From a virus: a stretch of DNA of 56,209 bases. Position numbers and translations under genes: made by a program. Shown piece after piece: positions 28,917 through 37,141 of the stretch (position 1 is its first letter; each line of letters begins with the position of its first letter). The notes beneath the pieces are model-generated. The model made no database searches. It worked only from the letters and a program-made list of their open reading frames with translations, and was not told the DNA's origin. The stretch covers positions 1-56,209 of the IMG/VR virus record IMGVR_UViG_3300029998_000037, one strand, 5' to 3'.

Positions 28917-31328
28917 ATGGCTTACGAAAACAAAAGAGGAGACTTGATTCTCCCACAAGGCACATTTGTATATATACAAGATGGCGCATCTGGCACAGTA
29001 CAAGTTGCTGTTGGTCCATACAAAGAATCAATAGGTGAGATTGACAAAATCGTTATCTTTGATGAACGAACAAAGAAATTTGTTCAAGCAAATGAATTTT
29101 CAGATGCTATACAAGTCGCTAGATCAGCAGACGAAGGTCAATATATAGTATTAATTAATCCAGCTGAGCCTAAAGATAATGAACAAAAATTTCCTCAAAG
29201 AGGGAAAAACTCACAAACAATTACTCTTAAAACAGGGAGTAAAGTAAATATTCCAGGACCTGCAACTTTTCCACTTTGGCCAGGTCAAATCGGTAATGTA
29301 TTAGATGGACATAACCTTAAATATAATGAATACCTTATTGTAAGGGTATATAATGAAGAGGAAGCTAAGAAAAATTTATCTAATGCAATCGTTAAAACAG
29401 CTGCGACTGATGATAAACAATCTAAATCTTTAATTGCAAAAGAAGATTTAGTAACAGGTAAACTTCTTGTTATAAAAGGTACAGATGTATCTTTTTATAT
29501 TCCGCCTACAGGTATTGAAGTTGTTTCAGAGAATGGACATTATGTTCGTAAATCTGTAACATTAGAGAGATTAGAATATTGTATCTTATTAGATCAGAAT
29601 GGTGACAAAAGGTATGAAAAAGGACCTGCAGTTGTATTTCCTAAGCCAACTGAGGAATATCTTGAACAAGATGGTAAGAAAAAATTTAAAGCTCTTGAGT
29701 TAAATGATAATATGGGTATTTATTTAAAAGTTATTGCTGATTATGAAGAAAATGGCCGTCAATATAAAACTGGCGAAGAACTTTTCATTACAGGAAAAGA
29801 ACAAAAAATATATTTTCCAAGAGAAGAACACGCAATTATCAAATATGATGATAGAGCGATGCACTATGCAGTAGCAATTACTGGTGGCGAAGCACGATAC
29901 GTTCTTAATAAAGACACAGGTAATATTTCATTATTTGTTGGACCAAAAATGTTCATTCCTGATCCACGGAAAGAAGTTATTGTAAAAAGAATTCTTGATG
30001 AAAAAACAATAAAATTATGGTTTCCTGATAGTACTGATGCTATTCAGCATAATAAATTATTAGAAGCTGAAATGAATCAGAATGATTTTTCTGATCTTGG
30101 ATATAGAAGTAATGCATATGTTACTGATAGAGGATTTTCTAAGCAAGTTAAAAGTTCATCTTTGAATATGGCAGATGAAATGGCCAGAAAAAATACTTTT
30201 ACAAAACCAAGAACATTAACAATGGATAACAAGTATGAAGGTGCTGTAACAATAAATGTTTGGCCAGGCTTTGCTATTCAAATAGTTAAAAAAACTGGAG
30301 AAAGGGAAGTTGTTGTTGGTCCAAAAGTTAGATTACTTGAATTTGACGAAACACTTGAAGTTCTAGAACTTTCAACTGGTAAACCAAAGACAGATAATGT
30401 TTTAATGAAGACTGTGTATCTTCAAACTGAAAATAATGTTGTATCTGATATCATAGACGCTGAAACTAAAGATTTAGTAAATGTGAAAATTAGATTATCT
30501 TATAGAGTTAATTTCACAGGAGATAATAAGAAATGGTTTAATGTTTCTAATTATGTAAAATTAATGACTCAACACCTTCGTTCACTTGTTCGTAATAGAG
30601 TTAAAAAGATTAATATTGAAGATTTCAACAATGATCCTGCTGATATTCTTAGAGATACAATTTTAGGAACAGCAGAAGAAGGTAAAAAACGAAATGGAAA
30701 AACATTCTCAGAAAATGGAATGCAAGTTTATGATATTGAAGTTCTTGATATAGTTATTGGTGACCAAGAAATTTCATATTTCCTTAAGGATTATCAAAAA
30801 CACATTGTAAGACAAAATTTGGAAATGAACAAACTTCAAAAAGATTTGGATAATGTTAAAAAAGAAGAAGATATCAAAAGACAAAATTTGTTAGAAGTAG
30901 CTAAAACAGATGAAATTCGTTTAACAATAAATACAAATAAAATTGCAAACGCAAATGCCGCAGAATTGTTAAAAGTAAATGCTGAAAAAGAAAGACAAGC
31001 TATTCTTGATGAAATTTCAAAAATGATTTTTGAAATTTCAAAACTGAAAGATGAACATAAACTTGAAGTTGAAAAAGAAAGTTCTGAAATTCGTACAGCA
31101 GAATATGAAAAACAGATGTTAGCTATTCAGCCTAAGTTAATTGAAGCCATGATTACTCTTGGTGGTGTTAAAACAACTGAAATCCTTGCAAAAAATCTTA
31201 AAGAGCAAGGAAACGATTGGACAAATCTTTTCAAAAAAGGTGGAATTGAAGGATTATTAGATACAGTTAAAGGTACACCTTTATATGATAATTTAGTAGC
31301 AGTTCTAAATCCAAAAAAAGCAGAATAA
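28917..31328 (+). CDS. Vault/SPFH-like protein, 803 residues
   Basis: Several repeats of a beta unit with G-P-x-x-F-x-P occur in the first two thirds: I-P-G-P-A-T-F-P-L-W-P-G-Q, V-G-P-K-M-F-I-P-D-P-R and V-V-G-P-K-V-R-L-L-E-F-D-E. This pattern and order resemble the repeat domains of major vault protein. An SPFH-like domain follows (V-N-V-K-I-R-L-S-Y-R-V-N-F, around 520-620), then a long helical region (about 630-760), as in vaults and stomatins. It probably forms a large cytosolic ring or shell. Terminators lie on both sides, so it is transcribed alone. Its G+C content is slightly raised. Confidence 0.62.
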   Translation: MAYENKRGDLILPQGTFVYIQDGASGTVQVAVGPYKESIGEIDKIVIFDERTKKFVQANEFSDAIQVARSADEGQYIVLINPAEPKDNEQKFPQRGKNSQTITLKTGSKVNIPGPATFPLWPGQIGNVLDGHNLKYNEYLIVRVYNEEEAKKNLSNAIVKTAATDDKQSKSLIAKEDLVTGKLLVIKGTDVSFYIPPTGIEVVSENGHYVRKSVTLERLEYCILLDQNGDKRYEKGPAVVFPKPTEEYLEQDGKKKFKALELNDNMGIYLKVIADYEENGRQYKTGEELFITGKEQKIYFPREEHAIIKYDDRAMHYAVAITGGEARYVLNKDTGNISLFVGPKMFIPDPRKEVIVKRILDEKTIKLWFPDSTDAIQHNKLLEAEMNQNDFSDLGYRSNAYVTDRGFSKQVKSSSLNMADEMARKNTFTKPRTLTMDNKYEGAVTINVWPGFAIQIVKKTGEREVVVGPKVRLLEFDETLEVLELSTGKPKTDNVLMKTVYLQTENNVVSDIIDAETKDLVNVKIRLSYRVNFTGDNKKWFNVSNYVKLMTQHLRSLVRNRVKKINIEDFNNDPADILRDTILGTAEEGKKRNGKTFSENGMQVYDIEVLDIVIGDQEISYFLKDYQKHIVRQNLEMNKLQKDLDNVKKEEDIKRQNLLEVAKTDEIRLTINTNKIANANAAELLKVNAEKERQAILDEISKMIFEISKLKDEHKLEVEKESSEIRTAEYEKQMLAIQPKLIEAMITLGGVKTTEILAKNLKEQGNDWTNLFKKGGIEGLLDTVKGTPLYDNLVAVLNPKKAE

Positions 31329-31346
31329 GAACAATAGTTCTGAGAT

Positions 31347-31385
31347 AAAAAAATGAGAAATATTTTAATATTTCTCATTTTTTTT
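31347..31385. terminator. Strong Rho-independent terminator
   Basis: TGAGAAATATT and AATATTTCTCA pair, with A7 before and T9 after. It ends the vault-like transcript. Confidence 0.9.
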
Positions 31386-31387
31386 AC

Positions 31388-31395
31388 TATCTTTG
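31388..31395 (+). promoter_or_regulatory. Promoter box only five bases before a start codon
   Basis: TATCTTTG at 31388-31395 begins right after the terminator T run; ATG is at 31400. If used, the transcript would be leaderless or nearly so. Confidence 0.55.
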
Positions 31396-31399
31396 TGAT

Positions 31400-31765
31400 A
31401 TGAAAAATTTAAAATATATTTATCTTGATGATTTAAGAACACCAGTTTGTGATATTTGGACAATTGTTAGGAACTATGTGGAATTTACTAAAACAATTGA
31501 ATCAATTGGATTGGAGAATATTGAAACAATTTCATTAGATCATGATCTTGGATTAAGTGAATTTGAAGATGAAAAAACTGGATATGATTGTGCTAAATAT
31601 TTAGTAGAGATATCTATAAATACAAAAATTAAACTTCCACAAATTTTTGTACATTCTTCTAATCCAGTAGGAAGCTTAAATATTATAAAATATGTAAATA
31701 ATTATTTACATTTTTGTAAACTTCCTGAAACTTGTGATATTATTAATATTAAATTTAAATTATGA
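31400..31765 (+). CDS. Receiver-like protein (cyclic-phosphate-processing receiver family)
   Basis: A 121-residue protein: Y-I-Y-L-D-D-L-R-T-P at the start, I-S-L-D-H-D-L-G in the middle and I-F-V-H-S-S-N-P-V-G near the end. These match the cPRR family, predicted to act on RNA ends or cyclic phosphates in RNA repair contexts. It is monocistronic. The LDDLR and LDHDLG acidic residues would form the metal site. Confidence 0.75.
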   Translation: MKNLKYIYLDDLRTPVCDIWTIVRNYVEFTKTIESIGLENIETISLDHDLGLSEFEDEKTGYDCAKYLVEISINTKIKLPQIFVHSSNPVGSLNIIKYVNNYLHFCKLPETCDIINIKFKL

Positions 31766-31793
31766 AAAAAAAGCGACATATGTCGCTTTTTTT
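31765..31793. terminator. Bidirectional terminator
   Basis: AAAAAAAGCGACA-TA-TGTCGCTTTTTTT separates the receiver-like gene and the lysin gene, which converge. Confidence 0.9.
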
Positions 31794-32346
31794 ATGAATT
31801 AAGAATTCCGGAATCAAGTATCCCACTTATTCTGTTACAGATTGATGTAAGAGTTTGCGCATAATTTGGGTCTGTAGCATAGCCCGCTAAGGAAATTTCT
31901 GTTACAAATGCAATAGGATCATCTTTAACTTCTAATGCTTTTGAATATCTTGGATTTCTAATGAGAAAATTCGCATGATCAGTGAAACATTCCTCAGGTG
32001 ATTCATATTTCATAAAATAATCTTTTACTTTATATTTAAAGTAATTTTGTCCATTTCTTATTACTGATTCCACAGAAATTATTTCAGGAAATGTTAAATC
32101 TGATCTATGACTATACTCAGTGGTGGTTAACAACTGTTTATTTTCATTAAGAGTTCCAGCTGGTGCTTTTACACCGAAATAAGACCAACCGGCGCAAGAA
32201 GAATTCCAGCCACTTTCTAATGCGGCTTGTGCTAATATTGCAATTGCTGACATGCCAGTTTCATTTTGTGTTGCTTCAGCATAAGGATAAAGTAATGCAA
32301 CAAAATCTTCTGGTTTTAATTTTACATTTTGTTCAAGTTCATTCAT
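31792..32346 (-). CDS. Cell-wall glucosaminidase (endolysin or virion lysin)
   Basis: A 184-residue protein. A-I-L-A-Q-A-A-L-E-S-G-W-N-S with Glu44 as catalytic candidate, followed by Y-F-G-V-K-A and later Y-E-S-P-E-E-C-F-T-D-H-A-N-F-L, is the FlgJ/glucosaminidase pattern (glycoside hydrolase 73). It cuts N-acetylglucosaminyl bonds in peptidoglycan. There is no signal peptide, so a holin or a tail location is needed. The HNH gene upstream overlaps its start by eight bases. Confidence 0.9.
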   Translation of the reverse strand: MNELEQNVKLKPEDFVALLYPYAEATQNETGMSAIAILAQAALESGWNSSCAGWSYFGVKAPAGTLNENKQLLTTTEYSHRSDLTFPEIISVESVIRNGQNYFKYKVKDYFMKYESPEECFTDHANFLIRNPRYSKALEVKDDPIAFVTEISLAGYATDPNYAQTLTSICNRISGILDSGILNS

Positions 32347-33076
32347 TTTCTATACGATTTATTTTTATTTGACGAATAGCATCGCCAATAATGAAAAATT
32401 CCTCATGTGAAAAATTATCCATTCTTCCATTATTACATTCTGTACAACATGGTACACAATTATTAATTGTATGCCCGATTGAATTATCTTTTCTATCAAA
32501 GCCATTACTTTCAAATCCACAATAAATACACGGCTTTGGTAAATTTTCTTTTACCCAATCTAATGTTAAATTAAAATCTGTTTTATATCTATCGAGTTTT
32601 TTATATCGTCTAAATACATGTTCTGATTGTTTTTCAAAATTTTTACTACGCTCTTCTTTATTTTTTATATAATTTTTTTTACTACGTTTAGATACACATT
32701 CTTTACATTGCCTTTTAAGAGATTCTTTTTTATAAATAGAATGCCTACCTTGATGAAAAAATTCGTTAGTTAGTGGTAATTCTTTTTTACAAGAATAACA
32801 AATTCTTATTTCTGGCATTTCATTTTTTCTATTATCTAACATATTTCTTTTTTCTTTAAACTTTACAATATCACATTTTAATTGATCATCATCTCTATAA
32901 AAAACAGCAGTTTTACCTTTATAACAATTAAGATTTTTAGTATTTATCATAGCTGATATTGTTTTAGCAGATGTATTTAATTTTTTTGAACATTCTGATA
33001 ATGAATTAAAAATTTCAAATTCAAATGTTTTTGAATCAATTGTAGCAACAGGTTTTTTTTGGTTCTCTCCTATCAT
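32339..33076 (-). CDS. HNH homing-type endonuclease with N-terminal DNA-binding module
   Basis: A 245-residue protein. The start (F-E-I-F-N-S-L-S-E-C-S-K-K-L-N-T-S) looks like a NUMOD-type helix-turn-helix. C-Y-S-C-K-K-E-L and C-K-E-C-V-S are zinc pairs; C-I-Y-C-G-F...D-R-K-D-N...N-N-C-V-P-C-C-T-E-C-N is the HNH core with structural zinc. A mobile endonuclease inserted directly before, and overlapping, the lysin gene. Confidence 0.85.
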   Translation of the reverse strand: MIGENQKKPVATIDSKTFEFEIFNSLSECSKKLNTSAKTISAMINTKNLNCYKGKTAVFYRDDDQLKCDIVKFKEKRNMLDNRKNEMPEIRICYSCKKELPLTNEFFHQGRHSIYKKESLKRQCKECVSKRSKKNYIKNKEERSKNFEKQSEHVFRRYKKLDRYKTDFNLTLDWVKENLPKPCIYCGFESNGFDRKDNSIGHTINNCVPCCTECNNGRMDNFSHEEFFIIGDAIRQIKINRIENE

Positions 33077-33181
33077 AATTTATTTTTTTAAGTATATATA
33101 AAATATTTTAGGTGCTAAAATGCTCCAAGCGATTTTTATTTTTTTAATTATATATTAATTTTTTATTCTGAATAAAAGCCG

Positions 33182-33189
33182 TATCTTTG
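33182..33189 (+). promoter_or_regulatory. Bacteroidota-type promoter
   Basis: TATCTTTG at 33182-33189, divergent from the HNH gene; ATG 33213 lies 24 bases on. It drives the run to 35.3 kb. Confidence 0.7.
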
Positions 33190-33212
33190 TGCTTCACTTA
33201 AAAACAATAAAA

Positions 33213-33599
33213 ATGTATCCTAAAAAAGTAGTATCAAAAAAAACAAAATGTACAACTCATATTTGCTCAGAATGTATTGGAGATTTTGATGCAAAAAATT
33301 TATTTGTTGCACAAGTACCTGATCGTGATTATACTACGATTTATTGTGAAAAATGTTTAAATGAATTAGGAATTACAGAATTTCGTCCTTATCATAAAGT
33401 TTCTGAAAAGAAACCTAAAATAATAACTGAAAAGAAACCTAAAATCATAACTGAAAAGAAAACTACAACTAAAAAGAAACCTACCATATTAAAATCTGAA
33501 AAAGACGCAAAAGTTTTTTTTAATGAATTATCAAATCCATCAAAGCCTAATAGTGCGTTAATATTAGCAAAAAGAAAATATACAAAGAAAATAAAATGA
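33213..33599 (+). CDS. Zinc-finger protein with lysine-rich repeats
   Basis: A 128-residue protein read from ATG 33213; the in-frame GTG at 33189 lies inside the promoter box and is rejected. C-S-E-C-I-G and Y-C-E-K-C-L form one C4 zinc site. A linker repeats K-K-P-K-I-I-T-E, then K-K-T-T-T-K-K-K, ending in a basic region. It probably binds nucleic acid. ATGA overlap with the next gene. Confidence 0.65.
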   Translation: MYPKKVVSKKTKCTTHICSECIGDFDAKNLFVAQVPDRDYTTIYCEKCLNELGITEFRPYHKVSEKKPKIITEKKPKIITEKKTTTKKKPTILKSEKDAKVFFNELSNPSKPNSALILAKRKYTKKIK

Positions 33600-33778
33600 C
33601 AAAAGAAGAAATTAAGCAAGATGTTATTAAAAAATTGGATGATTTTTGTAAAAGTAATTTTGTAGAAATTGAATTAAATACAGAAGGAAGTTTAACTGAA
33701 TCAAATAAATATTTATCATTAAACAATGTTAAATTAGCATTAGAAATGTGTTTTGAAGAAACATATAGATCAAAATGA
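33596..33778 (+). CDS. Hypothetical small protein
   Basis: A 60-residue protein, helical at both ends (E-I-K-Q-D-V-I-K-K-L-D-D-F, V-K-L-A-L-E-M-C-F-E-E), overlapping both neighbours by four bases. No assignment. Confidence 0.6.
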   Translation: MTKEEIKQDVIKKLDDFCKSNFVEIELNTEGSLTESNKYLSLNNVKLALEMCFEETYRSK

Positions 33779-34338
33779 GACTTTTAAGATATATTGATGA
33801 TAAATGGACGTTTAGAGAACAATATGATTATATAAAACGTGCAAGTATTATTTTGCCTTTTATCATAATTATTATCGAAATAATTAAATATTTCATAATC
33901 AAAAATTATAAATTTAGTCCTTTATATATTATTTTCTCAGTTTTTTTTAATTTTATATTTTATATTCCATTTATTATAAATTCTATTAAGTATAATAAAA
34001 AATTCAAAAAAATAGAAAAACAGATATTAGAAAATTATACTACTAAATTAAAAACTGTTAAAGCAAAAATAAATTATTGTAGTTTTATTAAAAATGAAGT
34101 TTACGAATTAATGGTGTTAAAAGATACAACAACATTAACCCCTTCTAAATGGAATATTATTTTTCAATTATTAAGAAATAGTAAAACTAATACAAGTTAC
34201 ATTAATAAAATAATTGTATTTGATAGTAATGATAATGCATATTTATTAAAAAATATCATAAACAAATTTGAATTGAATGATATAAAAGAAGAGAGATTAA
34301 AAAAATTAAAAAGACTCAATAAATTATGGAAGAATTAA
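33775..34338 (+). CDS. Two-helix membrane protein with C-tail
   Basis: A 187-residue protein. Membrane helices at about 24-45 and 50-72, then a cytosolic domain with a K-T-x-K-A-K-I-N-Y-C and beta segment, ending E-R-L-K-K-L-K-R-L-N-K-L, a variant of the common tail. Both ends are likely cytosolic. Function unknown; it could alter the host membrane. Confidence 0.65.
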   Translation: MRLLRYIDDKWTFREQYDYIKRASIILPFIIIIIEIIKYFIIKNYKFSPLYIIFSVFFNFIFYIPFIINSIKYNKKFKKIEKQILENYTTKLKTVKAKINYCSFIKNEVYELMVLKDTTTLTPSKWNIIFQLLRNSKTNTSYINKIIVFDSNDNAYLLKNIINKFELNDIKEERLKKLKRLNKLWKN

Positions 34339-34454
34339 ATCATATATATGTAGTTGATTGGTATTTACCAAAAATTAATAATTTTCAGCAAGAACAAGAA
34401 TATGTAGAAAATGAAGATGTTGCTGATAAAGATATTGTTAATAAAAATAAATAA
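34326..34454 (+). CDS. Very small acidic protein
   Basis: A 42-residue frame beginning M-E-E-L-N-H-I-Y-V-V-D-W-Y-L-P at ATG 34326, overlapping the previous gene by 13 bases, a spacing used by other gene pairs here. It is acidic and ends K-N-K. The next gene starts four bases after its stop. Fair support, but short. Confidence 0.5.
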   Translation: MEELNHIYVVDWYLPKINNFQQEQEYVENEDVADKDIVNKNK

Positions 34455-34457
34455 TAT

Positions 34458-34766
34458 ATGACTGAAGATAAAAAATATTGGTTAAATGAATTTGGTGAAA
34501 GATATTGGTACAAAAAATCAGATATAACGATAACTGCTCATAGATCATATCATTGGTTAAATAGAATCACCTTTATAAAAGAAGGTTCGGTACATTATGT
34601 TGAAGATAAAGGAATTTGGTCAACTGGAGATAGACGACATATTGGTGAAACTACCTATACAAAATTTAAAGAAGAAGAAGATAATTGGGTGCCAATAGAA
34701 AGTTTTTGGAAATATGCTGAAGAATTAAAATATGAATATGATTATATAAGAAAATATAATTTATAA
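34458..34766 (+). CDS. Hypothetical protein ending R-K-Y-N-L
   Basis: A 102-residue protein rich in Trp and Tyr (Y-W-L-N-E-F-G-E-R-Y-W-Y, S-F-W-K-Y-A-E). It ends R-K-Y-N-L although it lies on the plus strand and lacks the head peptide. Its last codons AAATATAATTTATAA are directly followed by ATG of gmhA. This shows that the K-Y-N-x end is linked to the start of the next gene. Confidence 0.62.
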   Translation: MTEDKKYWLNEFGERYWYKKSDITITAHRSYHWLNRITFIKEGSVHYVEDKGIWSTGDRRHIGETTYTKFKEEEDNWVPIESFWKYAEELKYEYDYIRKYNL

Positions 34767-35339
34767 ATGCAAAAAAAGATTAAAAATATAATACGGCACT
34801 CAATAAGTGTCAAAGAAACAATTTATAGTGATGATAAATTACTTAAAACTATTGAAAATATAGTAGAAATAATTGTTAATTGCTATCAAAATGGTGGGAA
34901 AGTTCTTTTTTGTGGAAATGGTGGTAGTGCTTCTGATGCACAACATATTGCAGCAGAATTGTCTGGTAGATTTTATTTTGATAGACCACCATTATTTGCT
35001 GAAGCATTACATGTAAATTCTTCCTATGTAACTGCTGTTGCAAATGACTATTCATTTGATGTAATATATTCACGTCTTGTACAGGCGATGGGAACGAAGA
35101 ATGATATATTAGTAGGAATATCTACATCTGGCAATTCTACAAACATCATTAAAGCCTTTGAAATTGCAAAAGAAAGAGGTATGCTAACTATAGCATTTAC
35201 TGGAATTGGTGGTAATATTGAAAAATTAAGTGATTATATAATTAATGTGCCATCAACTGATACACCAAGAATTCAGGAGTCTCATATCATGATAGGTCAT
35301 ATTATTTGTGAATTAGTTGAAGAAAAAATGTTCAAATAA
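34767..35339 (+). CDS. gmhA: Phosphoheptose isomerase-like SIS-domain protein
   Basis: A 190-residue protein. F-C-G-N-G-G-S-A-S-D-A-Q-H-I-A-A-E-L-S-G-R-F and I-S-T-S-G-N-S-T-N-I are the SIS-fold phosphosugar-binding segments of GmhA, and the length matches. GmhA converts sedoheptulose 7-phosphate to D-glycero-manno-heptose 7-phosphate, the first step to ADP- or GDP-heptose used in LPS and S-layer glycans. It stands away from the sugar operon at 51 kb but may feed the same pathway. It could also make a small signalling heptose. Confidence 0.88.
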   Translation: MQKKIKNIIRHSISVKETIYSDDKLLKTIENIVEIIVNCYQNGGKVLFCGNGGSASDAQHIAAELSGRFYFDRPPLFAEALHVNSSYVTAVANDYSFDVIYSRLVQAMGTKNDILVGISTSGNSTNIIKAFEIAKERGMLTIAFTGIGGNIEKLSDYIINVPSTDTPRIQESHIMIGHIICELVEEKMFK

Positions 35340-35362
35340 TTTGTCATATCAAAATTTTTCCT

Positions 35363-35370
35363 TATCTTTG
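35363..35370 (+). promoter_or_regulatory. Bacteroidota-type promoter
   Basis: TATCTTTG at 35363-35370 with TTG at 35341-35343. ATG follows at 35397. Confidence 0.75.
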
Positions 35371-35396
35371 TACTATTAAACAATTAAACACATACT

Positions 35397-35786
35397 ATGT
35401 CATTTGATAAAAACTTAGCCAAGAAAATCTCAGAAGAATCACAAATTGCATTAGAAAATATCGCAAAAAAGTACGGTGTATCCATTAAAAATAACGGTGG
35501 TATTCTAGGAGAAAATGATTTTACAATGAAAATGAAAGTTGAAGTTGTAAATGCAGTTAAAAAGTACAGTTCTTATATTTATCAAATGCTTAATTTGCCA
35601 GAAGACATAATCGGAAAAACTTTCACAAACAGAGGTGTCAATTTCACAATCACCGAACTTAATACAAAAGCTCCAAAATTCCCAGTAAATGCTGTTGATG
35701 AAAATGGTAAAGGTTTCAAATTTGCAGCAGAATCAATACGATCAGTACTTAATATTACTACTGATTATAGGTTTGGTGGCTTGTAA
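35397..35786 (+). CDS. Conserved phage protein of unknown function
   Basis: A 129-residue protein. S-F-D-K-N-L-A-K-K-I and G-V-S-I-K-N-N-G-G-I-L-G-E-N-D-F-T-M-K-M-K begin it; Y-R-F-G-G-L ends it, after F-T-N-R-G-V-N-F-T-I-T-E-L. I know this layout from conserved hypotheticals of large phages. No enzymatic motif. It leads an operon with the MutH-like gene. Confidence 0.65.
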   Translation: MSFDKNLAKKISEESQIALENIAKKYGVSIKNNGGILGENDFTMKMKVEVVNAVKKYSSYIYQMLNLPEDIIGKTFTNRGVNFTITELNTKAPKFPVNAVDENGKGFKFAAESIRSVLNITTDYRFGGL

Positions 35787-35802
35787 AATACAAAGAAATA
35801 TT

Positions 35803-36564
35803 ATGAAAATTGCAAACGAAATTATTGAAAAACTTCAGTTACTCAAAGGTATCAATCTTGATGTTGCTTTCCGTATTTTTAGAGAAAATAAACTTGATGT
35901 TAAAGCATCAGGATTTGTTGAAAATATTATAGCTCTATTGCTTGATAGAGAATTACCTAAAAATGAACGTGGTATGGATTTCAAAGGTCTATTTGAAGTC
36001 AAAGAAATAAAAGTACATTTTAATAAGAAAAACGCTCAAATGAGGACTGGTGGTGACACAAATATTAGTTCATATTTGAATTCGGAACCAAATTTCTTTG
36101 AATCAAATATTTGGGATAAAACAAAAAAGATATTAATTGTTTGTGTTGATGAAAATAGAATAATTGTTGATGTTCGTATTTTTGATGGTGAGTCTTATGC
36201 AGACCAAATGAAACAAGATTATGATGCAATTAAAACCGCAAAAAATCTTTGTCGTCAAAATAATAAAATACTAGTTTTTAAAACTGGCTTCAATTCAATT
36301 ATGATCAAAGGTAATTGTGCTATTGATATGAGTGAAAGTATTATATTGAATGAAAACGAAATTGATAATCAAGATTCTTATATTCGTGGTCTTTTTGATC
36401 ATAAATTTCAATCTTATCAAGAAAAATTGAAAACTATTGTAGAAAGTATTTGTGCTCTAATGAACAAAGCATCACTTTCAGATTTACAATTAATTATGAA
36501 AATGGCTGAAGTAAGGATGAAAGAGAGCGTTGGATTTGATGTGAATGTTGAAATGAATTTTTAA
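35803..36564 (+). CDS. MutH/Sau3AI-like endonuclease
   Basis: A 253-residue protein from ATG 35803. M-D-F-K-G-L-F-E-V-K-E-I-K-V holds D59-x5-E65-x-K67, the catalytic pattern of the MutH and Sau3AI nuclease group. Later I-L-I-V-C-V-D-E-N-R-I-I-V is a central strand. It could nick or cut DNA in repair, genome segmentation or restriction of rival phages. No recognition site is inferable; the GATC preference of the family is only a guess. Confidence 0.7.
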   Translation: MKIANEIIEKLQLLKGINLDVAFRIFRENKLDVKASGFVENIIALLLDRELPKNERGMDFKGLFEVKEIKVHFNKKNAQMRTGGDTNISSYLNSEPNFFESNIWDKTKKILIVCVDENRIIVDVRIFDGESYADQMKQDYDAIKTAKNLCRQNNKILVFKTGFNSIMIKGNCAIDMSESIILNENEIDNQDSYIRGLFDHKFQSYQEKLKTIVESICALMNKASLSDLQLIMKMAEVRMKESVGFDVNVEMNF

Positions 36565-36631
36565 AATAAAAAATAAAATTAAACTTGAATAGAAATTTTT
36601 AATATAAAAGATGAATTAAAAAATATAATAT

Positions 36632-37141
36632 ATGTCAGTTTTGATCTTAATAGCTTTAGGAGTATGTTTTTCAACAAGCATACTCTTTCTTGTTTTATAT
36701 ATAAAAATTATAAAAAAATGTTCACAAACTAATTCAAATTTACAAAAAACCGAATTAAACTACTCAACACTATTAGAAAATTTTAATAACTTAAAAAAAG
36801 AATTAACTATGTCTAATAGAAAAGGTTATTATGATAACACCGTCAATCTTATGTCTCCTGAAGATTATAAAAATAATTCGCCAGGTGAACTATATAGATG
36901 TATTTTATATGTTAAAGAATTAGATAGATACACTAATGGTATGTCTAAAATTGAACTAACTGATGTTGAATTAATATCTGGATTTGATAATACTCAATTT
37001 GATTATGTAAAAAGAACTATGAGAACTAAATTTTCATCTCTAAGAAAGACTTCTGACATAGAATGGCTTGAAAGTGAGGATAGTATAAAAGAAGTTAGAA
37101 AACAAAAACTTAAAAAAATATTAGAAATTGGTCAAAATTGA
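36632..37141 (+). CDS. Membrane-anchored protein, paralogue of 28404
   Basis: A 169-residue protein. One membrane helix (3-27), a coiled region, then L-D-R-Y-T-N-G-M-S-K-I-E-L and D-I-E-W-L-E-S-E-D-S-I-K. It ends V-R-K-Q-K-L-K-K-I-L-E-I. The two blocks and the C-tail are shared with the smaller protein at 28404. Upstream, AAATATAATATATG is its translation start. Function unknown. Confidence 0.66.
   Translation: MSVLILIALGVCFSTSILFLVLYIKIIKKCSQTNSNLQKTELNYSTLLENFNNLKKELTMSNRKGYYDNTVNLMSPEDYKNNSPGELYRCILYVKELDRYTNGMSKIELTDVELISGFDNTQFDYVKRTMRTKFSSLRKTSDIEWLESEDSIKEVRKQKLKKILEIGQN

Noticed and set aside
31127-31378. Minus-strand frame over the end of the vault-like gene
   Set aside because: Antisense shadow that crosses the terminator.
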